A DNA stretch of 64,000 bases from Corynebacterium glaucum (GTDB lineage Bacteria > Actinomycetota > Actinomycetes > Mycobacteriales > Mycobacteriaceae). The first letter of the stretch is position 1, and each line of letters begins with the position of its first letter. The stretch spans positions 992,001-1,056,000 of the forward strand of contig NZ_CP047358.1 of assembly GCF_030408855.1 (NCBI RefSeq), in the 5' to 3' direction. Shown here one piece after another: positions 42,603-52,916 of the stretch. Made by a program: the position numbers and the translations under genes. The notes beneath the pieces are model-generated. The model was given only the letters and a program-made list of their open reading frames with translations. It did not search any database and was not told the origin of the DNA.

Positions 42603-44286
42603 TGTCGAACTCGTCGCCCGCGAGGTGTTTTCGCAGGTCCTTCTTGTCAAACTTGCCCACGGACGTCTTGTCAATCGAGTCGACGAAGGTCCAATACTCC
42701 GGTGCCATCCAACGCGGCAGGACGTCAGCAAGGCCTTTGCGAAGCCGTTTCGCAGTCTTAGCGGTCGGTTCAATCTCCGGTAGCAACACCGTCACAGCCA
42801 GCGGGCGCTCGCCCCACTTCTTATCCGGGATGCCGATCACCGCGCACTCGATGACCTCTTCAGACTCCATGATTAGATTTTCCACCTGGGCGGAATAGAT
42901 CCACTCGCCGCCGGAGCGAATCACGTCACGGGCGCGATCGTAGAGGTTCATAAACCCGTCGTTGGTCACGGTGCCCACGTCGCCGGTGCGAAGCCAGCCG
43001 TCGGCGGTGAAATGCTCCTGCTCATCGGTGACTTGCTCGCCGCGGAACTCGGACGCGAGCTGGCCCGCTTCCTGGGAGGGGGAGTGGTAGTAACTCGCGG
43101 CGACAAGGTTGCCGCGCACCTGGATCTCGCCCTGGGTGAGGTCGTTGGAGTGCATGACGCGCCCGTCGTTGACCACCCGGTACTCCAACCACGGCGCGAA
43201 GCGGCCCTGCGAGATGCGGTACGCCCAGCGCGCCTCGCCGGCGGCACCTGAAGGGGGCCGAGCGACGGTGCCCACGGTGGAGGTCTCAGTCATGCCCCAC
43301 ACGTGCACCACGTCAACGCCGTAGCGCTCCTCCCACACCTTGATCAGCGTCGGCGGGGCAGGAGAGCCTCCGACGTAGAGCTCCTGCAAGCTCATGCGCT
43401 CCGGCGGATTGTGCAGGTAGTGCACCATCAGCTGGATCCACAGGGTGGGCACGCCGTGCGCCACACGCGGGTGCGTGCTTGCGATCAGCTTCGCCAGCGT
43501 CGGGGCGGAAACGTCCGCGTCCGGTAGCACGAGGGGAGTGCCGGCCAGAAACGCGGCGAGCGGAACCCCCCAGCTCAGCACGTGATAAATCGGAATGCAG
43601 CACAGGAAAGACTCGCCGTGGGTCACCGCGAGCGAGTCCGTCGCACGCAGGCTCATCGCCTCCAGCCAAATCGAGCGGTGCGAATACGCCACACCCTTCG
43701 GCGCACCGGTGGTTGCGGTCGAGTACACCAGCGCCGCAGCCGTCGTCTCGGGCAAGGTCGGCCAATTGAATACGGTCGACCGGCCGTCGAGAAGCATCTC
43801 GTAGCTATGCTTTTCGACGCCCTCTGGTAGCGCCTTGCCTAGCTCAGCGACGGGTTCCAACCCGGTGAAGACCACCGCTCGTACCAGCGGGCACTGTTTG
43901 AGGATACGGCCGAGTTTCTCCACGAGACGCGGGTCAGCCACGATGACCTCTGCCTCGGAATGGTTGATGATGTAGGCGATCTGGTCTTCCATCAGCTGCA
44001 TGTTGAGCGGGTTGAACACCGCGCCTTTCGCCGCCACGGCGAACATCACCTCGAGGTGCTCCGCGCAGTTATAAAGCAGCGTCGCCACGCGCTGATCCGA
44101 ATCAATGCCCAAGTCATCGTGCAAAGCGTTCGCCAATGCGCCGGCGCGGGCACCAATTTGGGCGAAGGTGGTCTCTTCAGCGGTGCCCGCCCGCCACGTG
44201 GTGCATTTGGTGGAGCCGTGCAAGGTGGATCCGTACTCGAGGATGCGAGCGACGGAAAACGGCACCTCCTGCATCGTTGAAAGCAT
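42556..44286 (-). CDS. Long-chain-fatty-acid-CoA ligase-like AMP-forming enzyme
   Basis: A 576-residue adenylate-forming (ANL) enzyme. The P-loop A3 is YSTATTGAPKGVAYSH. HVWGMTETSTVG is A5, GWLRTGDVGTV A7, and YDRARDVIRSGGEWIYSAQVEN A8, with the catalytic Lys in A10 (SVGKFDKKDLRKH). The order and length fit the FadD/medium-chain acyl-CoA synthetase group. In A3 the usual SGTTG reads TATTG, a conservative change seen in relatives. ATG 44286 is used although the ribosome site is weak; a second ATG lies 12 bases inside. Convergent with, and overlapping, the DUF418 gene by 47 bases. Confidence 0.87.
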   Translation of the reverse strand: MLSTMQEVPFSVARILEYGSTLHGSTKCTTWRAGTAEETTFAQIGARAGALANALHDDLGIDSDQRVATLLYNCAEHLEVMFAVAAKGAVFNPLNMQLMEDQIAYIINHSEAEVIVADPRLVEKLGRILKQCPLVRAVVFTGLEPVAELGKALPEGVEKHSYEMLLDGRSTVFNWPTLPETTAAALVYSTATTGAPKGVAYSHRSIWLEAMSLRATDSLAVTHGESFLCCIPIYHVLSWGVPLAAFLAGTPLVLPDADVSAPTLAKLIASTHPRVAHGVPTLWIQLMVHYLHNPPERMSLQELYVGGSPAPPTLIKVWEERYGVDVVHVWGMTETSTVGTVARPPSGAAGEARWAYRISQGRFAPWLEYRVVNDGRVMHSNDLTQGEIQVRGNLVAASYYHSPSQEAGQLASEFRGEQVTDEQEHFTADGWLRTGDVGTVTNDGFMNLYDRARDVIRSGGEWIYSAQVENLIMESEEVIECAVIGIPDKKWGERPLAVTVLLPEIEPTAKTAKRLRKGLADVLPRWMAPEYWTFVDSIDKTSVGKFDKKDLRKHLAGDEFDIIALPGPGNRSREAQ

Positions 44287-44346
44287 GGGTTTTACTTTAG
44301 CTTGGGTGTAAAAGAGAGCCGGGATATGGAATCGCGGGCCATACGC

Positions 44347-44653
44347 TATACTTCCGTGAAGGATCGCCGCACCTGAAGTTGCGGGAGTCCGCGGGGATAG
44401 CTGGCAAGCATCCCGGGACGCGACCTCACTTCCATCATTGGCAAGAGTGAGGCTTGATCCGCCCCCACGAGTTCTACCTGGCGCTCGCGTGCGGTTTTTC
44501 AACGGTGCGCAACGGTGTCATCTGGGTTTGACGCGCAGCTGCTGCGCGGTATGTGAACGACATAATTTGCACACGAAAGCACCCGGTGTGTCCGCGAGAG
44601 TCCCGTTCTACTCCGCACGCACAGGCCACCGGCAATGCGACGAAAGGACATCC
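44347..44653 (+). promoter_or_regulatory. rho promoter and long 5' leader
   Basis: TATACT at 44347-44352 is a good -10, giving a start near 44359 and an untranslated leader of about 295 bases before the GTG at 44654. The leader is rich in C and poor in conserved hairpins at its start. Long leaders that mediate Rho autoregulation are known for rho genes in other bacteria; this is inferred here. No other gene is evident in the stretch. Confidence 0.5.
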
Positions 44654-46552
44654 GTGACCGAATCGGTTAATACGGCTGCAGGCCAAGATCTCGCCTCGCT
44701 AAAGCTCCCCGAGCTCCGCAAGATTGCGTCTGAGCAGGGTTTGAAAGGCATCTCTGGTTTGCGAAAAGGTGAGCTGATCCAGGCCATCACTACCGGCCGA
44801 GTGCCGGCGAAAACGGCGAACGAGCAAGCTCAAGGGGGCACCCAGGACGGTCACCGCAGTGACCGCAACGAGCGCAGTGAGCGCGACGAACACACTGAGC
44901 GCAACGAACACACTGAGCGCGATGAGCGTCCGGCACGTGAGACCGCTGGCTCGGACGACGAGCAGCACGAATCCCGCTCCACGCCACGGCGTGCGCGCCG
45001 CGGCCGCTCCCGCGACGAGCAGGCCGAGCACGGTGAAAGCGGAGCGACTGCCGACAACAATTCGGGCCAGAATTCCGATTCGAACGACCGCGGTGGCAAC
45101 GAAGACCGCCGTGACAATGAGGACCGGGGCGGAAACAACCGCCAGCGGGATAACCGCGACAACCGCGACAACCGCGATAGCCGCGACAACCGCGACAACA
45201 ACAACCGCCGCGACGGGGGCCAAAACCGCGACGACAACGACGGCGGCGGCCGCCGCGGGCGCCGAGGACGTCGCAACCGGAACCGCAACCGGGACAATCG
45301 TGACAACCGCGATAACGGCAACAACCAGGGCGGCAACCGCGACAACCAGCACGACAACAACCAGCACTTCGAGCCGGAAGAGCTGCAGGAAGTCGCCGGC
45401 ATCGTCGACGTGGTTGACAACAACACCGCATTCATCCGCACCACCGGCTACCGCCACAACCAGGCGGACGTGTTTATCAACAACAAGCTTGTACGCCAGA
45501 ACGGTCTGCGTTCCGGTGACGCCGTGATCGGCCAGGTGCGTGCGAACGGCCAGGGCCACCAGCACGGCAACGGCCGCAACCGCCAGCGCTACAACCAGCT
45601 CGTGCGCGTCGATTCCATCAACGGCATGACCCCGGATGAAGCAAAGGGGCGCAAGGAGTTTCACAAGCTCACGCCGCTGTACCCAAACAAGCGCCTGCGC
45701 TTGGAGACGGAGCCGAACATCCTTACCACCCGCGTGATCGACTTGGTTATGCCGATCGGCAAGGGCCAGCGCGCGCTGATCGTCTCCCCGCCGAAGGCCG
45801 GTAAAACGACGATCCTGCAGAACATCGCCAACGCGATCGCCACGAACAACCCGGAGTGCTACCTCATGGTTGTGCTTGTCGACGAGCGCCCGGAAGAAGT
45901 CACCGACATGCAGCGCAGCGTGCGCGGCGAGGTCATTGCTTCCACCTTCGACCGCCCGCCGTCAGAGCACACCGCCGTGGCCGAGCTGGCCATCGAGCGC
46001 GCGAAGCGCCTCGTCGAGATGGGCCAGGACGTCGTCGTGCTGCTCGACTCGATCACCCGCCTCGGCCGCGCGTACAACAACTCCTCGCCGGCATCGGGCC
46101 GCATCCTGTCCGGTGGCGTGGACTCCAACGCGCTCTACCCGCCGAAGCGCTTCCTGGGCGCCGCCCGCAACATCGAAGAAGGCGGCTCGCTGACCATCAT
46201 CGCCACCGCGATGGTGGAGACGGGTTCCGCCGGCGACACCGTGATCTTCGAGGAGTTCAAGGGCACCGGCAACGCCGAGCTCAAGCTGGACCGCAAGATC
46301 GCCGAGCGCCGCGTCTTCCCGGCGGTGGACGTCAACCCGTCCGGCACCCGTAAAGATGAGCTGCTCATGGCTCCGGACGAGGCCCGCGTCATGCACAAGC
46401 TGCGCCGCATCCTCTCCGCGCTGGATCCGCAGCAGTCCATCGACATGCTGATCAAGCAGCTGAAGAAGACCAAGACCAACGGCGAGTTCCTCATGGGCGT
46501 GGCCAACTCCGCACCCATGGCAGCGGATCAGACCGAGGAGGAATACGTCTAA
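44654..46552 (+). CDS. rho: Transcription termination factor Rho
   Basis: A 632-residue hexameric RNA translocase. The Rho N-terminal helix bundle is at residues 16-50 ([33 protein letters not shown]). Next comes a very long disordered insert of about 190 residues rich in Arg, Asn, Asp and Glu, containing tandem repeats (EHTER and NRD units). The RNA-binding cold-shock fold begins at [21 protein letters not shown]. The motor has Walker [10 protein letters not shown], Walker [17 protein letters not shown] and the Q/R loops. GTG 44654 has AAAGGA upstream. Actinobacterial Rho proteins carry such inserts. prfA overlaps its stop by one base. Confidence 0.96.
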   Translation: MTESVNTAAGQDLASLKLPELRKIASEQGLKGISGLRKGELIQAITTGRVPAKTANEQAQGGTQDGHRSDRNERSERDEHTERNEHTERDERPARETAGSDDEQHESRSTPRRARRGRSRDEQAEHGESGATADNNSGQNSDSNDRGGNEDRRDNEDRGGNNRQRDNRDNRDNRDSRDNRDNNNRRDGGQNRDDNDGGGRRGRRGRRNRNRNRDNRDNRDNGNNQGGNRDNQHDNNQHFEPEELQEVAGIVDVVDNNTAFIRTTGYRHNQADVFINNKLVRQNGLRSGDAVIGQVRANGQGHQHGNGRNRQRYNQLVRVDSINGMTPDEAKGRKEFHKLTPLYPNKRLRLETEPNILTTRVIDLVMPIGKGQRALIVSPPKAGKTTILQNIANAIATNNPECYLMVVLVDERPEEVTDMQRSVRGEVIASTFDRPPSEHTAVAELAIERAKRLVEMGQDVVVLLDSITRLGRAYNNSSPASGRILSGGVDSNALYPPKRFLGAARNIEEGGSLTIIATAMVETGSAGDTVIFEEFKGTGNAELKLDRKIAERRVFPAVDVNPSGTRKDELLMAPDEARVMHKLRRILSALDPQQSIDMLIKQLKKTKTNGEFLMGVANSAPMAADQTEEEYV

Positions 46553-47631
46553 TGGCAGGCAATTCGCATGTCTCGCTTGTCGACGACTACGTCTCGGAAT
46601 ACGAAGGCATCCAGGCCCAGATGGGCGATCCAGATGTCGCGGCGGATCAAGACCAGTTCCGCAAACTGTCCAAGCGCTACGCCGAGCTGCAGCCGATTAT
46701 CAAGGTCAACACCGAGCTGACCCAGGCCCGCGAGGACCATGAGGCCGCGCTTGAGATGGCCAATGAGGACAAGGAGTTCGCCGAGGAAGCGACCCGCCTT
46801 GAAGGCGAGATCGTGCGCCTCGAGGAGGAGTTGGCCGACCTGCTCGCCCCGCGCGACGAGCACGACGGCGACGACATCATCATGGAGCTCAAGGCCGGTG
46901 CCGGCGGCGAAGAAGCCGCGCTGTTCGCAGGCGACCTGGCGCGCATGTACCAGAAGTTCTGCGAGAAGAACGGTCTGACCTGGGAAGTTCTCGACGTTGC
47001 GGAGTCTGACCTCGGCGGTGTCAAAGACATGACCGTGGCTGTGAAGGCGAAGAACCCGTCTCGCGACGGCGCCTGGTCCAAGCTGAAGTTCGAGGGCGGC
47101 GTGCACCGTGTGCAGCGCATCCCCGTGACCGAGTCCCAGGGCCGCATCCAGACCTCGGCCGCCGGCGTCTACGTCTTCCCGGAGGCCGACGAGGTCCAAA
47201 GCGTGGACATCGACGAGAAAGACATCCGCGTCGATGTTTACCGTTCCTCCGGCAAGGGCGGCCAGGGCGTGAACACCACCGACTCGGCGGTGCGCATCAC
47301 CCACCTGCCGACTGGCATCGTCGTGACCTGCCAGAACGAGCGCTCCCAGATCCAGAACCGCGCTCGCGCCATGCAGGTGCTCCAAGCCCGCCTGGACCAG
47401 CTCGAGCGCGAGAAGGCCGAGGCCGCCGAGGCTGAGGGCCGCGCCAGCCAGGTGCGCACCATGGACCGCTCCGAGCGCATCCGCACCTACAACTGGCCGG
47501 AGAACCGCATCTCGGATCACCGCATCAACTACAAGGCCAACAACCTTGATTCGGTGCTCGACGGCAACATGGATGAGCTGATCACCGCGCTGCAAACTCA
47601 CGAGCGCCAGGAACGCCTTGAGGCCGAGTAG
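46552..47631 (+). CDS. prfA: Peptide chain release factor 1
   Basis: A 359-residue RF1 recognising UAA and UAG. The codon-reading tripeptide region is [17 protein letters not shown] (PVT, as in other actinobacteria), and the GGQ loop is [18 protein letters not shown]. The start ATG overlaps the last base of the rho stop (TAATG). rpmE, which sits between rho and prfA in mycobacteria, is absent here. The downstream gene prmC encodes the enzyme that methylates the Gln of GGQ. Confidence 0.97.
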   Translation: MAGNSHVSLVDDYVSEYEGIQAQMGDPDVAADQDQFRKLSKRYAELQPIIKVNTELTQAREDHEAALEMANEDKEFAEEATRLEGEIVRLEEELADLLAPRDEHDGDDIIMELKAGAGGEEAALFAGDLARMYQKFCEKNGLTWEVLDVAESDLGGVKDMTVAVKAKNPSRDGAWSKLKFEGGVHRVQRIPVTESQGRIQTSAAGVYVFPEADEVQSVDIDEKDIRVDVYRSSGKGGQGVNTTDSAVRITHLPTGIVVTCQNERSQIQNRARAMQVLQARLDQLEREKAEAAEAEGRASQVRTMDRSERIRTYNWPENRISDHRINYKANNLDSVLDGNMDELITALQTHERQERLEAE

Positions 47632-48523
47632 TCCGGGGAGCACAACCCACCCGGACCTGCGTGAGCTCGTGCGCGAGGCGACCTGGGCACTCGCGCACGC
47701 CGGCATCGACTCCGCAGCCAACGACGCGCGCCTCATCGCCGCACACCTCCTCGGCATCGGGCCACTCCAGCTCACCTTCGCCGAGGCCACTGAAGGCTTC
47801 GAGTCCGAGTTTGCCGCAGCCATCGCCCGCCGCGCCGCCCGCGAGCCACTCCAGCACATCACGGGCATCGCCCAGTTCGGCCCGCACGAGCTCGCCGTCG
47901 GCTCAGGAGTCTTCATTCCCCGGCCGGAGACAGAGGTCCTCGCCGAGTGGGGGGCTTCATTGCTTGACGACGGTCGCGTTTCGGCGCCCACCGTCATCGA
48001 TTTCGGCACCGGCTCCGGCGCCCTGGCGATCTACATCGCTGCGCGGCACCCGAACGCCCGCGTCATCGCTGTGGAAGCGTCGCCGGTCGCGCGCGGGTAC
48101 GCGGAGCGGAATGCGGGGACCAATGGGGCGTCGATAAGCATTGTGCCTGGCGATATGACCGACCGTGAGCTTTTGTGCGAGCTTGACGGCCAGGTGGACC
48201 TGATTGTGGCGAACCCGCCGTACGTGCCGGAGACTGGGGAGCTTGACCCCGAGGTTTACCGCGACCCGCACGAGGCGGTGTTTTCTGGTGCCGACGGGAT
48301 GGATGCAATCCGGGGGCTGGTGCCGGTGGCCGCGCGGCTGCTGAAACCTGGCGGCCAGATCGGCATCGAGCACGACGACACAACATCGCAGGCGGTGCTG
48401 GACGTAGTGGGGGCATCGGGCCAGTTCACCGACGCGCGCAGGTTGCTGGACCTGACCGGTCGGGCGCGGTTTGTCACGGCGAGTAAGCTACCCCTATGCC
48501 CGCCACCACCTACAACTGCCTAG
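47618..48523 (+). CDS. prmC: Release factor glutamine methyltransferase
   Basis: A 301-residue AdoMet-dependent enzyme that methylates the GGQ glutamine of RF1 and RF2. [35 protein letters not shown] is the family N-terminal signature. [16 protein letters not shown] is the AdoMet loop and [17 protein letters not shown] the NPPY active site. The start is a TTG at 47618 inside the prfA 3' end. An alternative start further in would shorten it slightly, because the visible domain begins near residue 12. The last 28 bases overlap the sua5 gene. A CGTCGATAAGC copy is read A-S-I-S-I and uses the rare ATA codon. Confidence 0.94.
   Translation: MRPSSPGSTTHPDLRELVREATWALAHAGIDSAANDARLIAAHLLGIGPLQLTFAEATEGFESEFAAAIARRAAREPLQHITGIAQFGPHELAVGSGVFIPRPETEVLAEWGASLLDDGRVSAPTVIDFGTGSGALAIYIAARHPNARVIAVEASPVARGYAERNAGTNGASISIVPGDMTDRELLCELDGQVDLIVANPPYVPETGELDPEVYRDPHEAVFSGADGMDAIRGLVPVAARLLKPGGQIGIEHDDTTSQAVLDVVGASGQFTDARRLLDLTGRARFVTASKLPLCPPPPTTA
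48129..48139 (+). repeat. CGTCGATAAGC motif, copy 10
   Basis: Inside prmC, read A-S-I-S-I. Confidence 0.85.
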
Positions 48524-49155
48524 ACCCCGACGAGCGCGCCCAGGGTGTCGCCGCTGCCGCCGACGCGATCCGCTCCGGCGACCTTGTGGTCTTGCCGACG
48601 GACACCGTCTACGGCATCGGCGCGGATGCGTTCAACAACGCGGCCGTGGAAAAGCTGTTGGCTACGAAGCGCCGCGGCCCTGATATGCCGGTGCCGGTGC
48701 TCGTGGGCTCGTGGCTGACCATTCAGGGGCTGGTGCGCGAGTTCACCGACACGGCGGCGACCTTGGTGGAGGCGTTTTGGCCTGGCGGTCTGTCCATCAT
48801 CGTGCCCGAGGCGCCGAGCCTGCCGTGGAACCTTGGTGATACCCGCGGCACCGTGCTGCTGCGCATGCCGAACCAGCCGCTCGCGCTCGAGCTTCTGCGC
48901 GAGGTGGGGCCGATGGCGGTGTCATCGGCGAACATCTCCGGCAACGCGCCAGCGACGAAGATCCACCAGGCGCGTCAACAGTTTGGCTCTGCCGTTCCGG
49001 TGTATTTGGACGGGGGAGAGGCTGAGATTGGGGAGCCGTCGACCATCATCGACATCTCCTCCGGCCACCCAGTGATCTTGCGCGAGGGCGCGATTACCCC
49101 GGAGCGGATCGGTGAAGTCTTAGGCGTTGACCCAGAATCAATGCGGAGGAAGTAG
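48496..49155 (+). CDS. L-threonylcarbamoyladenylate synthase (Sua5/YrdC family)
   Basis: A 219-residue YrdC-domain enzyme that makes threonylcarbamoyl-AMP for the t6A37 modification of ANN-decoding tRNAs. GDLVVLPTDTVYGIGADAF opens the domain. KRRGPDMPVPVLVG is the K-R-x-x-x-x-x-P-V segment and VSSANISGNAPATK the nucleotide-binding loop. The Sua5 C-terminal domain is lacking, as in YrdC/YwlC-short forms. It sits between prmC (28-base overlap) and the WecA-like gene (immediately following). Confidence 0.94.
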   Translation: MPATTYNCLDPDERAQGVAAAADAIRSGDLVVLPTDTVYGIGADAFNNAAVEKLLATKRRGPDMPVPVLVGSWLTIQGLVREFTDTAATLVEAFWPGGLSIIVPEAPSLPWNLGDTRGTVLLRMPNQPLALELLREVGPMAVSSANISGNAPATKIHQARQQFGSAVPVYLDGGEAEIGEPSTIIDISSGHPVILREGAITPERIGEVLGVDPESMRRK

Positions 49156-50322
49156 ATGACCGGGGCCGGCGTACCCTTGCGCGAGCTTGGGCTCGTGCTG
49201 CTTGTCGCCACCGCGATCACCTACCTGGTCACCGGGGTGGTGCGCTCGGTACTGGTGCGCACCGGCCGGGTCGCGGAGGTTCGCCAGCGCGACGTGCACA
49301 CCCAGCCAACGCCCTCAGTGGGTGGCGTGGCCATGTTCACTGGCCTCGTGTGCGCGGTGCTGCTTGCCGCGCAGCTGCCGGCCCTGACCCGCGGGTTCGC
49401 GCCCGTGACCCCGGAGATGACGGCGGTGATCGCGGGCGCGTTCGCGATCGTGGTCGTCGGCATTGTCGACGACCTTTACGAACTCGGCGCATTAGCCAAG
49501 CTAGCGGGGCAGTTCTTTGCCGCGCTGCTCATGGCGTTCATGGGGATCGTGTTCACTGTGTTCTACGTGCCGTTTGCCGGCGGCACCACGCTCATCCTCG
49601 ACCAAGTCCAGGGTGTGGCCTTGAGCGCGATCTTCACCGTGCTGCTGATTAACGCGGTGAACTTTGTCGACGGCATCGACGGGCTTGCCGCGGGACTCGG
49701 CATGATCGCGGGGTCGGCGATTCTCGTGTTTGCGCTTACCGTGCTGCATGACCAAGGCGGGGCGGTTTCCGCGTACCCTCCGGCCATCATCTGCGCTGCG
49801 CTAGTGGGCATCTGCGCGGGGTTTTTACCGCACAATTTCGAGCCGGCGCGCATCTTCATGGGGGACTCCGGCTCGATGCTCATTGGGCTGCTGCTCTCCG
49901 CAGCCAGTGTCTCGGCATCGGGCAAGATCAACATGTCGCTGTACGGGGCTGCTGACTTGGTGGCACTGGTTAGCCCGATCATTGTCGTGATTGCTGCGAT
50001 CGCGCTGCCGGTGTTGGACCTGGTGTGGGCGGTGGTGCGGCGTACCGCGCGAGGGGAGAGCCCGTTCAAGGCCGACGCCGGACACATTCACCACCGCTTG
50101 CTGCGCCTTGGGCACACGCACCGGCGCACAGTGCTGGTGCTCTACATGTGGGTCTCCGCGGTCGCGTTCGGGGCCGTGAGCTTCTCCATCGTTCCGGTCC
50201 GCTACGCCGCGGCGTTCACCGTGATCGCTCTGGTGCTGGCCTTTGTCGCCACGTTGGTGCCTTGGGCTAGGGGCAAGATTGGACCGCAGCGGAGCGTCGA
50301 TAAGCAAACTGCCCTTCTGTAG
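49156..50322 (+). CDS. wecA: MraY/WecA-family glycosyl-phosphate transferase
   Basis: A 388-residue integral membrane enzyme with about 11 helices, transferring a sugar-1-phosphate from a UDP-sugar to decaprenyl phosphate. Family motifs: RDVHTQPTPSVGGVAMF, VGIVDDLYELGALAKLAGQ, LINAVNFVDGIDGLAAG (catalytic Asp), FMGDSGSMLIG and the cytoplasmic HIHHRLLRLGHTHR loop that reads the sugar. In mycobacteria the gene at this place (Rv1302) is WecA, which starts arabinogalactan with GlcNAc-1-phosphate; by synteny the same is inferred. The start codon follows the sua5 stop directly. Confidence 0.92.
   Translation: MTGAGVPLRELGLVLLVATAITYLVTGVVRSVLVRTGRVAEVRQRDVHTQPTPSVGGVAMFTGLVCAVLLAAQLPALTRGFAPVTPEMTAVIAGAFAIVVVGIVDDLYELGALAKLAGQFFAALLMAFMGIVFTVFYVPFAGGTTLILDQVQGVALSAIFTVLLINAVNFVDGIDGLAAGLGMIAGSAILVFALTVLHDQGGAVSAYPPAIICAALVGICAGFLPHNFEPARIFMGDSGSMLIGLLLSAASVSASGKINMSLYGAADLVALVSPIIVVIAAIALPVLDLVWAVVRRTARGESPFKADAGHIHHRLLRLGHTHRRTVLVLYMWVSAVAFGAVSFSIVPVRYAAAFTVIALVLAFVATLVPWARGKIGPQRSVDKQTALL
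50295..50305 (+). repeat. CGTCGATAAGC motif, copy 11
   Basis: Near the 3' end of the WecA gene, read S-V-D-K-Q. Confidence 0.85.
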
Positions 50323-50327
50323 GATCA

Positions 50328-50789
50328 GTGCGCGTGAGTACTCCCGAAGCCCGCGAACCTGACCTGACCGTGCGCGATGCGGACGAGTTTGTCGACCACC
50401 GGCGGCCGCTGATCCGCGCGCTGAAGGCGGGTGGCTGGGCCCTGGTGGTGCTGACGGTGATCTCGCTGATGGCGTGGGGTGCCACCCGTGACCTGCCCGG
50501 GATTTGGGGTGTGCTGCTCGGGGTGGCGATTGGCGGCGGCTTTGTGCTCGCGACGGCCGCGAGTGTGCTCGCAACCGCGAATACCTCGATCACAACGACG
50601 GCCGCGGTGATATTCGGCGGGTGGCTGATCAAGATCGTCGTGGTGCTGATGCTTTTGCTGTGGCTACGCGGGTTCGACTTTTACGACACGGCGGCTTTCG
50701 GCGTGACGACGATTGCAGCGCTTGTGGTCGCTCTTGTCGCGGAAACCTGGGGCGTGCTCACGGTGCGCACGGCATACGTCACCCCGTAG
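50328..50789 (+). CDS. AtpI-like membrane protein
   Basis: A 153-residue protein with four helices (from about residue 33: RALKAGGWALVVLTVISLMAWGA; IWGVLLGVAIGGGFVLATAASVL; TAAVIFGGWLIKIVVVLMLLLWL; FGVTTIAALVVALVAETWGVL). Position and topology match the ATP synthase subunit I (AtpI) like proteins that precede atpB and help c-ring assembly. The start is one of two in-frame GTGs (50328 or 50334). Sequence similarity to AtpI is weak, as usual, so the assignment leans on synteny. Confidence 0.8.
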   Translation: MRVSTPEAREPDLTVRDADEFVDHRRPLIRALKAGGWALVVLTVISLMAWGATRDLPGIWGVLLGVAIGGGFVLATAASVLATANTSITTTAAVIFGGWLIKIVVVLMLLLWLRGFDFYDTAAFGVTTIAALVVALVAETWGVLTVRTAYVTP

Positions 50790-51133
50790 TTTTCATGCTG
50801 TGACTGACTTAACAGTTAGGTGAAAACTATCTGTACCCAGCTCAATTTGGGACGTGAGTCACAAGGGGGTGGGGGATGGTGGGTGCAGCCCACCCCTGTC
50901 ACGTGAAAACCCCTCGCCACCTGTTAGAGTAGCCGCTGGGTTTGCTTGAGGTAGGGGACGGCCCGCATGCCGGGCTGCGCCACGCCTTCGAGGTCCATCC
51001 CCTGTTCCGCGGTAGCAGATGTGCGACGGAGTCCGCCGCGGAATCAGTTGTCTTTCAAGACGTCCATCGCACCGCATTCTTCCTGGATGCGGCCCGAGAA
51101 CGGGAGAGAACGCTGAGCGTTACAACTTTGGCC
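50790..51133 (+). promoter_or_regulatory. atp operon promoter region and leader
   Basis: About 340 bases without a gene between the AtpI-like gene and atpB. TAGAGT (50925-50930) is a possible -10, giving a leader of nearly 200 bases. CGGCCCGCATGCCGGGC can form a small hairpin, and an isolated CCGCCGCGGAATCA resembles one arm of the GATTCCGC palindrome family. The atpB frame stays open upstream to 50942, but that stretch shows no family similarity. Confidence 0.4.
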
Positions 51134-51928
51134 ATGAAGGGCAGCTTCCACGCACCCGAACTTGGTCCAGAATTTTTCCCGGGGCACGAGTTCGGCCACA
51201 TGGTCGGCGAAGATTTCGCCGGTGGGTGGTTCGCGCTGGATCGCATCATGGTCGTTCGTCTGCTTGTGGCGGCGATCCTGGTGCTTCTCTTTGTTATCGC
51301 CTTTAGGAAGCCGCAGCTGGTTCCCAAAGGCCTGCAGAACCTCGCCGAGTTGGGCGTGGACTTCGTTCGCGTCAACATCGCTGAGGACACACTGGGTAAG
51401 AAGGATGGCAAGCGGTTCCTTCCGGTGATCGCCTCCATCTTCTTCACAATCCTGTTCATGAATGCCGCCACGATCATTCCTGGCCTGAACATCTCGCCTA
51501 ACTCGCGCATTGGTATGCCGATCGTTTTGGCGCTGGTGGCTTACGTCGCGATGATCTACGCGGGTGTGCAGCGCTACGGCGCCGCGTACTTCAAGCACTC
51601 GGTTGTGATTCCGGGGTTGCCCCCGGCACTCCACCTCCTGGTGGTGCCCATCGAGATTTTCTCGACCTTCATTCTGCGACCGGTCACCCTGGCGCTTCGT
51701 CTCATGGCGAACTTCCTAGCCGGCCACATCATTCTCGTCCTGCTGTACTCCGCCACGAACTTCTTCTTCTGGCAGTTGAACGCATGGACGGCAGTGAGCG
51801 GCCTGACCATCGTCGCAGCGATCCTGTTCACCCTGTACGAGTTGATCATTATCTTCCTGCAGGCGTACATCTTCGCCCTTCTGACGGCGGTGTACATCGA
51901 GCTGTCGTTGCACGCAGATGCGCACTAA
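51134..51928 (+). CDS. atpB: F0F1 ATP synthase subunit a
   Basis: A 264-residue membrane subunit forming the proton half-channels. MKGSFHAPELGPEFFPG is the corynebacterial N-terminus. The essential channel Arg lies in RPVTLALRLMANFLAGHI, and the C-terminal helix ends AYIFALLTAVYIELSLHADAH. ATG 51134 is chosen on family length; in-frame codons further upstream add an unconserved tail. It is the first structural gene of the atpBEFHAGDC operon. Confidence 0.95.
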   Translation: MKGSFHAPELGPEFFPGHEFGHMVGEDFAGGWFALDRIMVVRLLVAAILVLLFVIAFRKPQLVPKGLQNLAELGVDFVRVNIAEDTLGKKDGKRFLPVIASIFFTILFMNAATIIPGLNISPNSRIGMPIVLALVAYVAMIYAGVQRYGAAYFKHSVVIPGLPPALHLLVVPIEIFSTFILRPVTLALRLMANFLAGHIILVLLYSATNFFFWQLNAWTAVSGLTIVAAILFTLYELIIIFLQAYIFALLTAVYIELSLHADAH

Positions 51929-52017
51929 CAAAGCGCGAACTACCGGCCAAACTGAATAACCCCACACATTGTCACTCGCGCCGATCGCGTCACACCTCAA
52001 GGCGGCGGCGCACCTAG

Positions 52018-52278
<261 letters not shown>

Positions 52279-52329
52279 AAAGCACCACGCGTTTTCACCC
52301 CGTAACACTTTTTAGATCAGGAGCACCCA

Positions 52330-52911
52330 ATGACTAACGTCATCGAATTCCTCGTCGCCGCTGAAGGCGCCGAGACGCTGCCGCTGGAGCACACGGACAA
52401 CATGCCGTCCATCCTCCTGCCGGCACCGTACGATGTGGTCTGGTCGCTCGTTGTCTTCATCATCGTGTTCCTGCTCTTCTGGAAGTACGTGCTTCCGAAG
52501 TTCCAGGAAGTGCTGGCGGAGCGCGAGGACCGGATCAAGGGCGGCATCGAGCGTGCTGAGGTCGCCCAGAAGGAAGCCAAGGCTGCTCTGGAGAAGAACA
52601 ACGCTGAACTCGCTGAGGCACGTGCCGAGGCGGCCGAGATCCGCGAAGCTGCGCGTGCGCGCGGCAAGGAGATCGAGGCCGAGTCCCGTCTGCGTGCTGA
52701 GGAAGAGTCCCGTCGCATTGTCGAAGCTGGCGAGAAGCAGCTGCAAGCATCCCGCGAGCAGGTTGTTTCCGAGCTTCGCAACGAGATGGGCCAGAACTCG
52801 ATCAACCTCGCCGAGCGTCTGCTGGGCACAGAGCTGTCGGATTCCACCCGCCGCTCGAACACGATCGATGACTTCCTCTCTGAGCTCGACAACGTGTCGA
52901 CGAGGAAGTAG
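52330..52911 (+). CDS. atpF: F0F1 ATP synthase subunit b
   Basis: A 193-residue peripheral-stalk subunit with one N-terminal membrane helix ([24 protein letters not shown], about residues 34-57). A long charged coiled coil follows ([36 protein letters not shown]). The C-terminal part carries the delta contact ([13 protein letters not shown]). Length is typical for corynebacteria. It starts at 52330 with AGGAG upstream. Confidence 0.96.
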   Translation: MTNVIEFLVAAEGAETLPLEHTDNMPSILLPAPYDVVWSLVVFIIVFLLFWKYVLPKFQEVLAEREDRIKGGIERAEVAQKEAKAALEKNNAELAEARAEAAEIREAARARGKEIEAESRLRAEEESRRIVEAGEKQLQASREQVVSELRNEMGQNSINLAERLLGTELSDSTRRSNTIDDFLSELDNVSTRK

Positions 52912-52916
52912 GCGAG

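Noticed and set aside
50942..51133. Extending atpB upstream to 50942
   Set aside because: The extra 64 residues are unlike any ATP synthase subunit a, and MKGSFHAPEL is the known corynebacterial start.
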